Made by a program: the position numbers and the translations under genes. Under the pieces are notes generated by a model that saw nothing but the letters and a program-made list of their open reading frames with translations, made no database searches and was not told where the DNA came from. From Sipunculus nudus (taxonomy: Eukaryota > Annelida > Sipuncula > Golfingiida > Sipunculidae), in the NCBI GenBank assembly GCA_026874595.1, contig CM049317.1, positions 45,532,401 through 45,596,400 on the forward strand: DNA of 64,000 nt, written 5' to 3'. Positions 33,701 through 48,700 of the stretch are shown here, piece after piece (within the stretch, counting starts at the first letter, position 1; every line of letters begins with the position of its first letter).

Positions 33701-36700
33701 CCTTGACAAAGGTGGGTGTATCATAAAGGTTAGGCGATATAAACCTTGACAGAGGTGGGTGTATCATAAAGGTTAGACGATATAGACCTAGACAGAGGTG
33801 GGTTTATCATAAAGGCTAGACGATATAGACCTTGACAGAGGTGGGTGTATCATAAAGGTTAGACGATATAGACCTAGACAGAGGCGGGTGTATCATAAAG
33901 GTTAGACGATATAGGCCTAGACAGAGGTGGGTTTATCATAAAGGCTAGACGATATAGACCTTGACAGAGGTGGGTGTATCATAAGGGTTAGGCGATATAG
34001 ACCTTGACAGAGGTGGGTGTATCATAAAGGTTAGACGATATAGACCTTGACAGAGGTGGGTTTATCATAAAGGCTAGACGATATGGACCTTGACAGAGGT
34101 GGGTGTATCATCAAGGCTAGACGATCTAGACCTTGACAGAGGTTGGTGTATCATAAGGGTTAGACGATATAGACCTTGACAAAGGTGGGTGTATCATAAA
34201 GGTTAGGCGATATAGACCTTGACAGAGGTGGGTGTATCATAAAGGTTAGACGATATAGACCTAGACAGAGGCGGGTGTATCATAAAGGTTAGACGATAAA
34301 GACCTAGACAGAGGTGGGTTTATCATAAAGGCTAGACGATATAGACCTTGACAGAGGTGGGTGTATCATAAAGGTTAGACGATATAGACCATGACAGAGG
34401 TGGGTTTATCATAAAGGCTAGGCCATATAGACCTTGACAGAGGTGGGTGTATCATAGGGGTTAGACGATATAGACCTTGACAAAGGTGGGTGTATCATAA
34501 AGGCTAGGCGATAAATACCTTGACAAAGGTGGGTGTATCATAAAGGCTAGAGGATATAGACCTTGACAAAGGTGGGTGTATCATAAAGGCTAGACGATAT
34601 AGACCTTGACAGAGGTGGGTGTATCATACAGGCTAGATGATATAGACCTTGACAGAGGTGGGTGTATCATAAAGGTTAGGCGATATAGACCTTGACAAAG
34701 GTGGGTGTTTCATAAAGGCTAGAGGATATAGACCTTGACAAAGGTGGGTGTATCATAAAGGCTAGAAGATATAGACCTTGACAGAGGTGGGTGTATCATA
34801 AAGGCTAGACGATAAAGACCTTGACAGAGGTGGGTGTATCATACGGTTAGACCATATAGACCTTGACAAAGGTGGGTTTATCATAAAGGTTAGACGATAT
34901 AGACCTTGACAAAGGTGGGTGGATCATAAAGGCCAGACGATATAGACCTTGACAGAGGTGGATGAATCATAAAGGTTAAACGATATAGACCTAGACAGAG
35001 GTGGGTTTATCATAAAGGCTAGACGATATAGACCTTGACAGAGGTGGGTGTATCATAAAGGTTAGACGATATAGACCTTGACAGAGGTGGGTTTATCATA
35101 AAGGTTAGACGATATAGACCTAGACAGAGGTGGATGTATCATAAAGGTTAGACGATATAGACCTTGACAGAGGTGGGTTTATCATAAAGGCTAGACGATA
35201 TAGACCTTGACAGAGGTGGGTGTATCATAAAGGCTAGACGATATAGACCTTGACATAGGTGGGTGTATCATAAAGGCTAGGCGATTAATACCTTGACAAA
35301 GGTGGGTGTATCATAAAGGCTAGACGATATAGACCTTGACAGAGGTGGGTGTATCATAAAGGCTAGACGATATAGACCTTGACAGAGGTGGGTGTATCAT
35401 AAAGGTTTGGCGATATAGACCTTGACAAAGGTGGGTGTTTCATAAAGGCTAGAGGATATAGACCTTGACAAAGGTGGGTGTATCATAAAGGCTAGAAGAT
35501 ATAGACCTTGACAGAGGTGGGTGTATCCTAAAGGCTAGACGATAAAGACCTTGACAGAGGTGGGTGTATCATAAGGTTAGACGATATAGACCTTGACAAA
35601 GGTGGGTTTATCATAAAGGTTAGACGATATAGACCTTGACAAAGGTGGGTGGATCATAAAGGCCAGACGATATAGACCTTGACAGAGGTGGATGTATCAT
35701 AAAGGTTAAACGATATAGACCTTGACAGAGGTGGGTTTATCATAAAGGCTAGACGATATAGACCTTGACAGAGGTGGGTGTATCATAAAGGTTAGACGAT
35801 ATAGACCTTGACAGAGGTGGGTTTATCATAAAGGTTAGACGATATAGACCTAGACAGAGGTGGATGTATCATAAAGGTTAGACGATATAGACCTTGACAG
35901 AGGTGGGTTTATCATAAAGGCTAGACGATATAGACCTTGACAGAGGTGGGTGTATCATAAAGGCTAGACGATATAGACCTTGACATAGGTGGGTGTATCA
36001 TAAAGGCTAGACGATATAGACCTTGACAGAGGTGGGTGTATCATAAAGGCTAGACGATATAGACCTTGACAGAGGTGGGTGTATCATAAAGGCTAGGCGA
36101 TATAGACCTTGACAGAGGTGGGTGTATCATAAAGGTTAGACGATATAGACCTTGACAAAGGTGGGTGGATCATAAAGGCTAGACGATATAGACCTTGACA
36201 AAGGTGGGTGGATCATAAAGGCCAGACGATATAGACCTTGACAGAGGTGGATGTATCTTAAAGGTTAGAAGATATAGACCTTGACAGAGGTGGGTTTATC
36301 ATAAAGGCTAGAAGATATAGACCTTGACAGAGGTGGGTGTATCATAAAGGTTAGACGATATAGACCTTGACAGAGGTGGGTTTATCATAAAGGTTAGACG
36401 ATATAGACCTTGACAAAGGTGGGTTTATCATAAAGGCTAGACGATATAGACCTTGACAGAGGTGGGTGTATTATAAAGGTTAGACCAGATAGACCTTGAC
36501 AAAGGTGGGTGGATCATAAAGGCCAGACGATATAGACCTTGACAGAGGTGGATGTATCATAAAGGTTAGAAGATATAGACCTTGACAGAGGTGGGTTTAT
36601 CATAAAGGCTAGACGATATAGACCTTGACAGAGGTGGGTGTATCATAAAGGTTAGAAGATATAGACCTTGACAGAGGTGGGTTTATCATAAAGGCTAGGC

Positions 36701-39700
36701 GATATAGACCTTGACAAAGGTGGGTGGATCATAAAGGCCAGACGATATAGACCTTGACAGAGGTGGATGTATCATAAAGGTTAGAAGAAATAGACCTTGA
36801 CAGAGGTGGGTTTATCATAAAGGCTAGACGATATAGACCTTGACAAAGGTGGGTGGACCATAAAGGCCAGACGATATAGACCTTGACAGAGGTGGATGTA
36901 TCATAAAGGTTAGAAGATATAGACCTTGACAGAGGTGGGTTTATCATAAAGGCTAGACGATATAGACCTTGACAGAGGTGGGTGTATCATAAAGGTTAGA
37001 CGATATAGACCTTGACAGAGCTGGGTTTATCTTAAAGGCTAGACGATATAGACTTTGACAGAGGTGGGTGTATCATAAAGGCTAGACGATATAGACCTTG
37101 ACAGAGGTGGGTGTATCATAAAGGCTAGACGATATAGACCTTGACAGAGGTGGGTGGATCATAAAGGCCAGACGATATAGACCTTGACAGAGGTGGATGT
37201 ATCATAACGGTTAGACGATATAGACTTTGACAGAGGTGGGTTTATCATAAAGGCTAGACGATCTAGACCTTGACAGAGGTTGGTGTATCATAAGGGTTAG
37301 ACGATATAGACCTTGACAAAGGTGGGTGTATCATAAAGGTTAGGCGATATAGACCTTGACAGAGGTGGGTGTATCATAAAGGTTAGACGATATAGACCTA
37401 GACAGAGGCGGGTGTATCATAAAGGTTAGACGATATAGACCTAGACAGAGGTGGGTTTATCATAAAGGCTAGACGATATAGAACTTGACAGAGGTGGGTG
37501 TATCATAAAGGTTAGACGATATAGACCATGACAGAGGTGGGTTTATCATAAAGGCTAGGCCATATAGACCTTGACAGAGGTGGGTGTATCATAGGGGTTA
37601 GACGATATAGACCTTGACAAAGGTGGGTGTATCATAAAGGCTAGGCGATAAATACCTTGACAAAGGTGGGTGTATCATAAAGGCTAGAGGATATAGACCT
37701 TGACAAAGGTGGGTGTATCATAAAGGCTAGACGATATAGACCTTGACAGAGGTGGGTGTATCATACAGGCTAGATGATATAGACCTTGACAGAGGTGGGT
37801 GTATCATAAAGGTTAGGCGATATAGACCTTGACAAAGGTGGGTGTTTCATAAAGGCTAGAGGATATAGACCTTGACAAAGGTGGGTGTATCATAAAGGCT
37901 AGAAGATATAGACCTTGACAGAGGTGGGTGTATCATTAAGGCTAGACGATAAAGACCTTGACAGAGGTGGGTGTATCATACGGTTAGACCATATAGACCT
38001 TGACAAAGGTGGGTTTATCATAAAGGTTAGACGATATAGACCTTGACAAAGGTGGGTGGATCATAAAGGCCAGACGATATAGACCTTGACAGAGGTGGAT
38101 GAATCATAAAGGTTAAACGATATAGACCTTGACAGAGGTGGGTTTATCATAAAGGCTAGACGATATAGACCTTGACAGAGGTGGGTGTATCATAAAGGCT
38201 AGACGATATAGACCTTGACATAGGTGGGTGTATCATAAAGGCTAGGCGATAAATACCTTGACAAAGGTGGGTGTATCATAAAGGCTAGAGGATATAGACC
38301 TTGACAAAGGTGGGTGTATCATAAAGGCTAGACGATATAGACCTTGACAGAGGTGGGTGTATCATAAAGGCTAGACGATATAGACCTTGACAGAGGTGGG
38401 TGTATCATAAAGGTTTGGCGATATAGACCTTGACAAAGGTGGGTGTTTCATAAAGGCTAGAGGATATAGACCTTGACAAAGGTGGGTGTATCATAAAGGC
38501 TAGAAGATATAGACCTTGACAGAGGTGGGTGTATCATAAAGGCTAGACGATAAAGACCTTGACAGAGGTGGGTGTATCATAAGGTTAGACGATATAGACC
38601 TTGACAAAGGTGGGTTTATCATAAAGGTTAGACGATATAGACCTTGACAAAGGTGGGTGGATCATAAAGGCCAGACGATATAGACCTTGACAGAGGTGGA
38701 TGTATCATAAAGGTTAAACGATATAGACCTTGACAGAGGTGGGTTTATCATAAAGGCTAGACGATATAGACCTTGACAGAGGTGGGTGTATCATAAAGGT
38801 TAGACGATATAGACCTTGACAGAGGTGGGTTTATCATAAAGGTTAGACGATATAGACCTAGACAGAGGTGGATGTATCATAAAGGTTAGACGATATAGAC
38901 CTTGACAGAGGTGGGTTTATCATAAAGGCTAGACGATATAGACCTTGACAGAGGTGGGTGTATCATAAAGGCTAGACGATATAGACCTTGACATAGGTGG
39001 GTGTATCATAAAGGCTAGACGATATAGACCTTGACAGAGGTGGGTGTATCATAAAGGCTAGACGATATAGACCTTGACAGAGGTGGGTGTATCATAAAGG
39101 CTAGGCGATATAGACCTTGACAGAGGTGGGTGTATCATAAAGGTTAGACGATATAGACCTTGACAAAGGTGGGTGGATCATAAAGGCTAGACGATATAGA
39201 CCTTGACAAAGGTGGGTGGATCATAAAGGCCAGACGATATAGACCTTGACAGAGGTGGATGTATCTTAAAGGTTAGAAGATATAGACCTTGACAGAGGTG
39301 GGTTTATCATAAAGGCTAGAAGATATAGACCTTGACAGAGGTGGGTGTATCATAAAGGTTAGACGATATAGACCTTGACAGAGGTGGGTTTATCATAAAG
39401 GTTAGACGATATAGACCTTGACAAAGGTGGGTTTATCATAAAGGCTAGACGATATAGACCTTGACAGAGGTGGGTGTATTATAAAGGTTAGACCATATAG
39501 ACCTTGACAAAGGTGGGTGGATCATAAAGGCCAGACGATATAGACCTTGACAGAGGTGGATGTATCATAAAGGTTAGAAGATATAGACCTTGACAGAGGT
39601 GGGTTTATCATAAAGGCTAGACGATATAGACCTTGACAGAGGTGGGTGTATCATAAAGGTTAGAAGATATAGACCTTGACAGAGGTGGGTTTATCATAAA

Positions 39701-42700
39701 GGCTAGGCGATATAGACCTTGACAAAGGTGGGTGGATCATAAAGGCCAGACGATATAGACCTTGACAGAGGTGGATGTATCATAAAGGTTAGAAGAAATA
39801 GACCTTGACAGAGGTGGGTTTATCATAAAGGCTAGACGATATAGACCTTGACAAAGGTGGGTGGACCATAAAGGCCAGACGATATAGACCTTGACAGAGG
39901 TGGATGTATCATAAAGGTTAGAAGATATAGACTTTGACAGAGGTGGGTTTATCATAAAGGCTAGACGATATAGACCTTGACAGAGGTGGGTGTATCATAA
40001 AGGTTAGACGATATAGACCTTGACAGAGCTGGGTTTATCTTAAAGGCTAGACGATATAGACCTTGACAGAGGTGGGTGTATCATAAAGGCTAGACGATAT
40101 AGACCTTGACAGAGGTGGGTGTATCATAAAGGCTAGACGATATAGACCTTGACAGAGGTGGGTGGATCATAAAGGCCAGACGATATAGACCTTGACAGAG
40201 GTGGATGTATCATAACGGTTAGACGATATAGACTTTGACAGAGGTGGGTTTATCATAAAGGCTAGACGATATAGACCTTGACAGAGGTGGGTGTATCATA
40301 AAGGTTAGACGATATAGACCTTGACAGAGGTGGGTTTATCATAAAGGTTAGACGATATAGACCTAGACAGAGGTGGATGTATCATAAAGGTTAGACGATA
40401 TAGACCTTGACAGAGGTGGATGTATCATAAAGGTTAGACGATATAGACCTTGACAGAGATGGATGTATCATAAAGGTTAGACGATATAGACCTAGACAGA
40501 GGTGGATGTATCCTAAAGGCCAGACGATATAGACCTTGACAGAGGTGGATGTATCATAAAGGTTAGACGATATAGACCTTGACAGAGGTGGGTTTATTAT
40601 AAAGGCTAGACGATATAGACCTTGACAGAGGTGGGTGTATCATAAAGGCTAGACGATATAGACCTTGACAGAGGTGGGTGTATCATAAAGGTTAGACGAT
40701 ATAGACCTTGACAGAGGTGGGTTTATCATAAAGGTTAGATGATATAGACCTAGACAGAGGTGGATGTATCATAAAGGTTAGACGATATAGACCTTGACAG
40801 AGGTGGGTTTATCATAAAGGCTAGACGATATAGACCTTGACAGAGGTGGGTGTATCATAAAGGTTAGACGATATAGACCTTGACAGAGGTGGGTTTCTCA
40901 TAAAGGTTAGACGATATAGACCTAAACAGGGGTGGATGTATCATAAAGGTTAGACGATATAGACCTTGACAGAGGTGGGTTTATCATAAAGGCTAGACGA
41001 TATAGACCTTGACAGAGGTGGGTGTATCATAAAGGTTAGACGATATAGACCTTGACAGAGGTGGGTTTATCATAAAGGCTAGACGATATAGACCTTGACA
41101 GAGGTGGGTGTATCATAAAGGTTAGACGATATAGACCTTGACAGAGGTGGGTTTATCATAAAGGTTAGACGATATAGACCTTGACAGAGGTGGGTTTATC
41201 ATAAAGGTTAGACGATATAGACCTAGACAGAGGTGGATGTATCATAAAGGTTAGACGATATAGACCTTGACAGAGGTGGGTTTATCATAAAGGCTAGACG
41301 ATATAGACCTTGACAGAGGTGGGTGTATCATAAAGGCTAGACGATAGTGACCTTGACATAGGTGGGTGTATCATAAAGGCTAGACGATATAGACCTTGAC
41401 AGAGGTGGGTGTATCATAAAGGCTAGACGATATAGACCTTGACAGAGGTGGGTGTATCATAAAGGCTAGGCGATATAGACCTTGACAGAGGTGGGTTTCT
41501 CATAAAGGTTAGACGATATAGACCTTGACAAAGGTGGGTGGATCATAAAGGCTAGACGATATAGACCTTGACAAAGGTGGGTGGATCATAAAGGCCAGAC
41601 GATATAGACCTTGACAGAGGTGGATGTATCTTAAAGGTTAGATGATATAGACCTTGACAGAGGTGGGTTTATCATAAAGGCTAGACGATATAGACCTTGA
41701 CAGAGGTGGGTGTATCATAAAGGTTAGACGATATAGACCTTGACAGAGGTGGGTTTATCATAAAGGTTAGACGATATAGACCTTGACAAAGGTGGGTTTA
41801 TCATAAAGGCTAGACGATATAGACCTTGACAGAGGTGGGTGTATTATAAAGGATAGACGATATAGACCTTGACAAAGGTGGGTGGATCATAAAGGCCAGA
41901 CGATATAGACCTTGACAGAGGTGGATGTATCATAAAGGTTAGAAGATATAGACCTTGACAGAGGTGGGTTTATCATAAAGGCTAGACGATATAGACCTTG
42001 ACAGAGGTGGGTGTATCATAAAGGTTAGAAGATATAGACCTTGACAGAGGTGGGTTTATCATAAAGGCTAGGGGATATAGACCTTGACAAAGGTGGGTGG
42101 ATCATAAAGGCCAGACGATATAGACCTTGACAGAGGTGGATGTATCATAAAGGTTAGAAGATATAGACCTTGACAGAGGTGGGTTTATCATAAAGGCTAG
42201 ACGATATAGACCTTGACAAAGGTGGGTGGATCATAAAGGCCAGACGATATAGACCTTGACAGAGGTGGATGTATCATAAAGGTTAGAAGATATAGACCTT
42301 GACAGAGGTGGGTTTATCATAAAGGCTAGACGATATAGACCATGGCAGAGGTGGGTGTATCATAAAGGTTAGACGATATAGACCTTGACAGAGGTGGGTT
42401 TATCATAATTGTTAGACGATATAGACCTTGACAGAGGTGGGTGTATCATAAAGGCTAGACGATATAGACCTTGACAGAGGTGGGTGTATCATAAAGGCTA
42501 GACGATATAGACCTTGACAGAGGTGGGTGGATCATAAAGGCTAGACGATATAGACCTTGACAGAGGTGGATGTATCATAAAGGTTAGACGATATAGACCT
42601 TGACAGAGGTGGGTTTATCATAAAGGCTAGACGATATAGACGTTGACAGAGGTGGATGTATCATAAAGGTTAGAAGATATAGACCTTGACAGAGGTGGGT

Positions 42701-45700
42701 TTATCATAAAGGCTAGACGATATAGACCTTGACAGAGGTGGGTGTATCATAAAGGTTAGAAGATATAGACCTTGACAGAGGTGGGTTTATCATAAAGGCT
42801 AGGGGATATAGACCTTGACAAAGGTGGGTTTATCATAAAGGCTAGACGATATAGACCTTGACAGAGGTGGGTGTATTATAAAGGTTAGACGATATAGACC
42901 TTGACAAAGATGGGTGGATCATAAAGGCCAGACGATATAGACCTTGACAGAGGTGGATGTATCATGAAGGTTAGACGATATAGACCTTGACAGAGGTGGG
43001 TTTATCATAAAGGCTAGACGATATAGACCTTGACAGAGGTGGGTGTATCATAAAGGTTAGAAGATATAGACCTTGACAGAGGTGGGTTTATCATAAAGGC
43101 TAGGGGATATAGAACTTGACAAAGGTGGGTGGATCATAAAGGCCAGACGATATAGACCTTGACAGAGGTGGATGTATCATAAAGGTTAGAAGATATAGAC
43201 CTTGACAGAGGTGGGTTTATCATAAAGGCTAGACGATATAGACCTTGACAAAGGTGGGTGGATCATAAAGGCCAGACGATATAGACCTTGACAGAGGTGG
43301 ATGTATCATAAAGGTTAGAAGATATAGACCTTGACAGAGGTGGGTTTATCATAAAGGCTAGGCGATATAGACCTTGGCAGAGGTGGGTGTATCATAAAGG
43401 TTAGACGATATAGACCTTGACAGAGGTGGGTTTATCATAATTGTTAGACGATATAGACCTTGACAGAGGTGGGTGTATCATAAAGGCTAGACGATATAGA
43501 CCTTGACAGAGGTGGGTGTATCATAAAGGCTTGACGATATAGACCTTGACAGAGATGGGTGGATCATAAAGGCCAGACGATATAGACCTTGACAGAGGTG
43601 GATGTATCATAAAGGTTAGACGATATAGACCTTGACAGAGGTGGGTTTATCATAAAGGCTAGACGATATAGACCTTGACAGAGGTGGGTGTATCATAAAT
43701 GTTAGACGATATAGACCTTGACAGAGGTGGGTTTATCATAAAGGTTAGACGATATAGACCTAAACAGAGGTGGATGTATCATAAAGGTTAGACGATATAG
43801 ACCTTGACAGAGGTGGATGTATCATAAAGGTTAGACGATATAGACCTTGACAGAGATGGATGTATCATAAAGGTTAGACGATATAGACTAAGACAGAGGT
43901 GGATGTATCCTAAAGGCCAGACGATATAGACCTTGACAGAGGTGGATGTATCATAAAGGTTAGACGATATAGACCTTGACAGAGGTGGGTTTATCATAAA
44001 GGCTAGACGATATAGACCTTGACAGAGGTGGGTGTATCATAAAGGTTAGACGATATAGACCTTGACAGAGGTGGGTTTCTCATAAAGGTTAGACGATATA
44101 GACCTAAACAGGGTTGGATGTATCATAAAGGTTAGACGATATAGACCTTGACAGAGGTGGGTTTATCATAAAGGCTAGACGATATAGACCTTGACAGAGG
44201 TGGGTGTATCATAAAGGTTAGACGATATAGACCTTGACAGAGGTGGGTTTATCATAAAGGCTAGGCGATATAGACCTTGACAGAGGTGGGTGTATCATAA
44301 GTGTTAGACGATATAGACCTTGACAGAGGTGGGTGTAACATAAAGGCTAGGCGATATAGACCTTGACAGAGGTGGGTGTATCATAAGGGTTAGACGATAT
44401 AGACCTTGACAGAGGTGGGTGTATCATAAAGGTAAGACGATATAGACCTTGACAAAGGTGGGTGTATCATAAAGGCTAGGCGATATAGACCTAGACAGAG
44501 GTGGGTGTATCATAAGGGTTAGACGATATAGACCTTCACAGAGGTGGGTGTATCATAAAGGCTAGACGATCTAGACCTTGACAGAGGTGGGTGTATCATA
44601 AGGGTTAGACGATATAGACCTAGACAGAGGTGGGTGTATCGTAAAGGCTAGACGATATAGACCTTGACAAAGGTGGGTGGATCATAAAGGTTAGACGATA
44701 TAGACCTTGACAGAGGTGGGTGGATCATAAAGGTTAGCCGATATAGACCTTGACAAAGGTGGGTGTATCATAAAGGCTAGGCGATATAGACCTTGACAGA
44801 GGTGGGTGTATCATAAGGGTTAGACGATATAGACCTTGACAGAGGTGGTTGTATCATAAAGGCTAGACGATCTAGACCTTGACAGAGGTGGGTGTATCAT
44901 AAGGGTTAGACGATATAGACCTTGACAGAGGTGGGTGTATCGTAAAGGCTAGACGATATAGACCTTGACAAAGGTGGGTGGATCATAAAGGTTAGACGAT
45001 GTAGACTTTGACAGAGGTGGGTGTATCGTAAAGGCTAGACGATATAGACCTTGACAGAGGTGGGTTTATCATAAAGGTTAGACGATATAGACCTTGACAG
45101 AGGTGGGTGTATCATAAAGGTTAGACGATATAGACCATGACAGAGGTGGATGTATCATAAAGGTTAGACGATATAGATCTTGACAGAGGTGGGTGTATCA
45201 TAAAGGTTAGACGATATAGACCATGACAGAGGTGGATGTATAATAAAGGCTAGACGATCTAGACCTTGACAGAGGTGGGTGTATCATAAGGGTTAGACGA
45301 TATAGACCTTGACAGAGGTGGGTGTATCGTAAAGGCTAGACGATATAGACCTTGACAAAGGTGGGTGGATAATAAAGGTTAGACGATATAGACCTTGACA
45401 GAGGTGGGTTTATCATAAAGGCTAGGCGATATAGACCTTGACAGAGGTGGGTGTATCATAAGGGTTAGACGATATAGACCTTGACAGAGGTGGGTGTAAC
45501 ATAAAGGCTAGGCGATATAGACCTTGACAGAGATGGGTGTATCATAAGGGTTAGACGATATAGACCTTGACAGAGTTTGGTGTATCATAAAGGTAAGACG
45601 ATATAGACCTTGACAAAGGTGGGTGTATCATAAAGGCTAGGCGATATAGACCTTGACAGAGGTGGGTGTATCATAAGGGTTAGACGATATAGACCTTGAC

Positions 45701-48700
45701 AGAGGTGGGTGTATCATAAAGGCTAGACGATCTAGACCTTGACAGAGGTGGGTGTATCATAAGGGTTAGACGATATAGACCTTGACAGAGGTGGGTGTAT
45801 CGTAAAGGCTAGATGATATAGACCTTGACAAAGGTGGGTGGATCATAAAGGTTAGACGATATAGACCTTGACAGAGGTGGGTGGATCATAAAGGTTAGAC
45901 GATATAGACCTGGACAAAGGTTGGTGTATCATAAAGGCTAGGCGATATAGACCTTGACAGAGGTGGGTGTATCATAAGGGTTAGACGATATAGACCTTGA
46001 CAGAGGTGGGTGTATCATAAAGGCTAGACGATCTAGACCTTGACAGAGGTGGGTGTATCATAAGGGTTAGACGATATAGACCTTGACAGAGGTGGGTGTA
46101 TCGTAAAGGCTAGACGATATAGACCTTGACAAAGGTGGGTGGATCATAAAGGTTAGACGATATAGACCTTGACAGAGGTGGGTGTATCGTAAAGGCTAGA
46201 CGATATAGACCTTGACAGAGGTGGGTTTATCATAAAGGTTAGACGATATAGACCTTGACAGAGGTGGGTGTATCATAAAGGTTAGACGATATAGACCATG
46301 ACAGAGGTGGATGTATCATAAGGGTTAGACGATATAGACCTTGACAGAGGTGGGTGTATCGTAAAGGCTAGACGATATAGACCTTGACAAAGGTGGGTGG
46401 ATCATAAAGGTTAGACGATATAGACCTTAACAGAGGTGGGTGGATCATAAAGGTTAGACGATATAGACCTTGACAGAGGTGGGTGTAACATAAAGGCTAG
46501 GCGATATAGACCTTGACAGAGGTGGGTGTATCATAAGGGTTAGACGATATAGACCTTGACAGAGGTGGGTGTATCATAAAGGAAAAACGATATAGACCTT
46601 GACAAAGGTGGGTGTATCATAAAGGCTAGGCGATATAGACCTTGACAGAGGTGGGTGTATCATAAGGGTTAGACGATATAGACCTTGACAGAGGTGGGTG
46701 TATCATAAAGGCTAGACGATCTAGACCTTGACAGAGGTGGGTGTATCATAAGGGGTAGACGATATAGACCTTGACAGAGGTGGGTGTATCGTAAAGGCTA
46801 GACGATATAGACCTTGACAAAGGTGGGTGGATCATGAAGGTTAGACGATATAGACCTTGACAGAGGCGGGTGGATCATAAAGGTTAGACGATATAGACCT
46901 TGACAAAGGTGGGTGTATCATAAAGGCTAGGCGATATAGACCTTGACAGAGGTGGGTGTATCATAAGGGTTAGACGATATAGACCTTGACAGAGGTGGGT
47001 GTATCATAAAGGCTAGACGATCTAGACCTTGACAGAGGTGGGTGTATCATAAGGGTTAGACGATATAGACCTTGACAGAGGTGGGTGTATCGTAAAGGCT
47101 AGACGATAGAGACCTTGACAAAGGTGGGTGGATCATAAAGGTTAGACGATGTAGACCTTGACAGAGGTGGGTGTATCGTAAAGGCTAGACGATATAGACC
47201 TTGACAGAGGTGGGTTTATCATAAAGGTTAGACGATATAGACCTTGACAGAGGTGGGTGTATCATAAAGGTTAGACGATATAGACCATGACAGAGGTGGA
47301 TGTATCATAAAGGTTAGACGATATAGATCTTGACAGAGGTGGGTGTATCATAAAGCTAAGACGATATAGACCATGACAGAGGTGGATGTATCATAAGGGT
47401 TAGACGATATAGACCTTGACAGAGGTGGGTGTATCGTAAAGGCTAGACGATATAGACCTTGACAAAGGTGGGTGGATAATAAAGGTTAGACGACATAGAC
47501 CTTAACAGAGGTGGGTGGATCATAAAGATTAGACGATATAGACCTTGACAAAGGTGGGTGTATCATAAAGGCTAGGCGATATAGACCTTGACAGAGGTGG
47601 GTGTATCATAAGGGTTAGACGATATAGACCTTGACAGAGGTGGGTGTATCATAAAGGCTAGACGATCTAGACCTTGACAGAGGTGGGTGTATCATAAGGG
47701 TTAGACGATATAGACCTTGACATAGGTGGGTGTATCGTAAAGGCTAGACGATATAGACCTTGACAAAGGTGGGTGGATCATAAAGGTTAGACGATATAGA
47801 CCTTGACAGAGGTGGGTGTATCGTAAAGGCTAGTCGATATAGACCTTGACAGAGGCGGGTGTATCATAAAGGTTAGACGATATAGACCTAGACAGAGGTG
47901 GGTGTATCATAAAGGCTAGACGATCTAGACCTTGAAAGAGGTGGGTGTATCATAAGGGTTAGACGATATAGACCTTGACAGAGGTGGGTGTATCGTAAAG
48001 GCTAGACGATATAGACCTTGACAAAGGTGGGTGGATCATAAAGGTTAGACGATATAGACCTTGACAGAGGTGGGTTTATCATAAAGGCTAGGCGATATAG
48101 ACCTTGACAGAGGCGGGTGTATCATAAGGGTTAGACGATATAGACCTTGACAGAGGTGGGTGTATCGTAAAGGCTAGACGATATAGACCTTGACAAAGGT
48201 GGGTGGATCATAAAGGTTAGATGATATAGACCTTGACAGAGGTGGGTGTATCGTAAAGGCTAGACGATATAGACCTTGACAGAGGTGGGTTTATCATAAA
48301 GGTTAGACGATATAGACCTTGACAGAGGTGGGTGTATCATAAAGGCTAGACGATATAGACCTTGACAGAGGCGGGTGTATCATAAGGGTTAGACGATATA
48401 GACCTTGACAGAGGTGGGTGTAGCATAAAGGCTAGGCGATATAGACCTTGACAGAGTTGGGTGTATCATAAGGGTTAGACGATATAGACCTTGACAGAGG
48501 TGGGTGTATCATAAAGGTAAGACGATATAGACCTTGACAAAGCTGGGTGTATCATAAAGGCTAGGCGATATAGACCTTGACAGAGGTGGGTGTATCATAA
48601 GGGTTAGACGATATAGACCTTGACAGAGGTGGGTGTATCATAAAGGCTAGACGATCTAGACCTTGACAGAGGTGGGTGTATCATAAGGGTTAGACGATAT

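Noticed and set aside
36729-43997. Frames of about 70 codons inside the 43-bp array
   Set aside because: They repeat every 43 residues (3 x 43 bp) and exist only where stop-free unit variants line up. Near-identical frames recur at block-duplication offsets.
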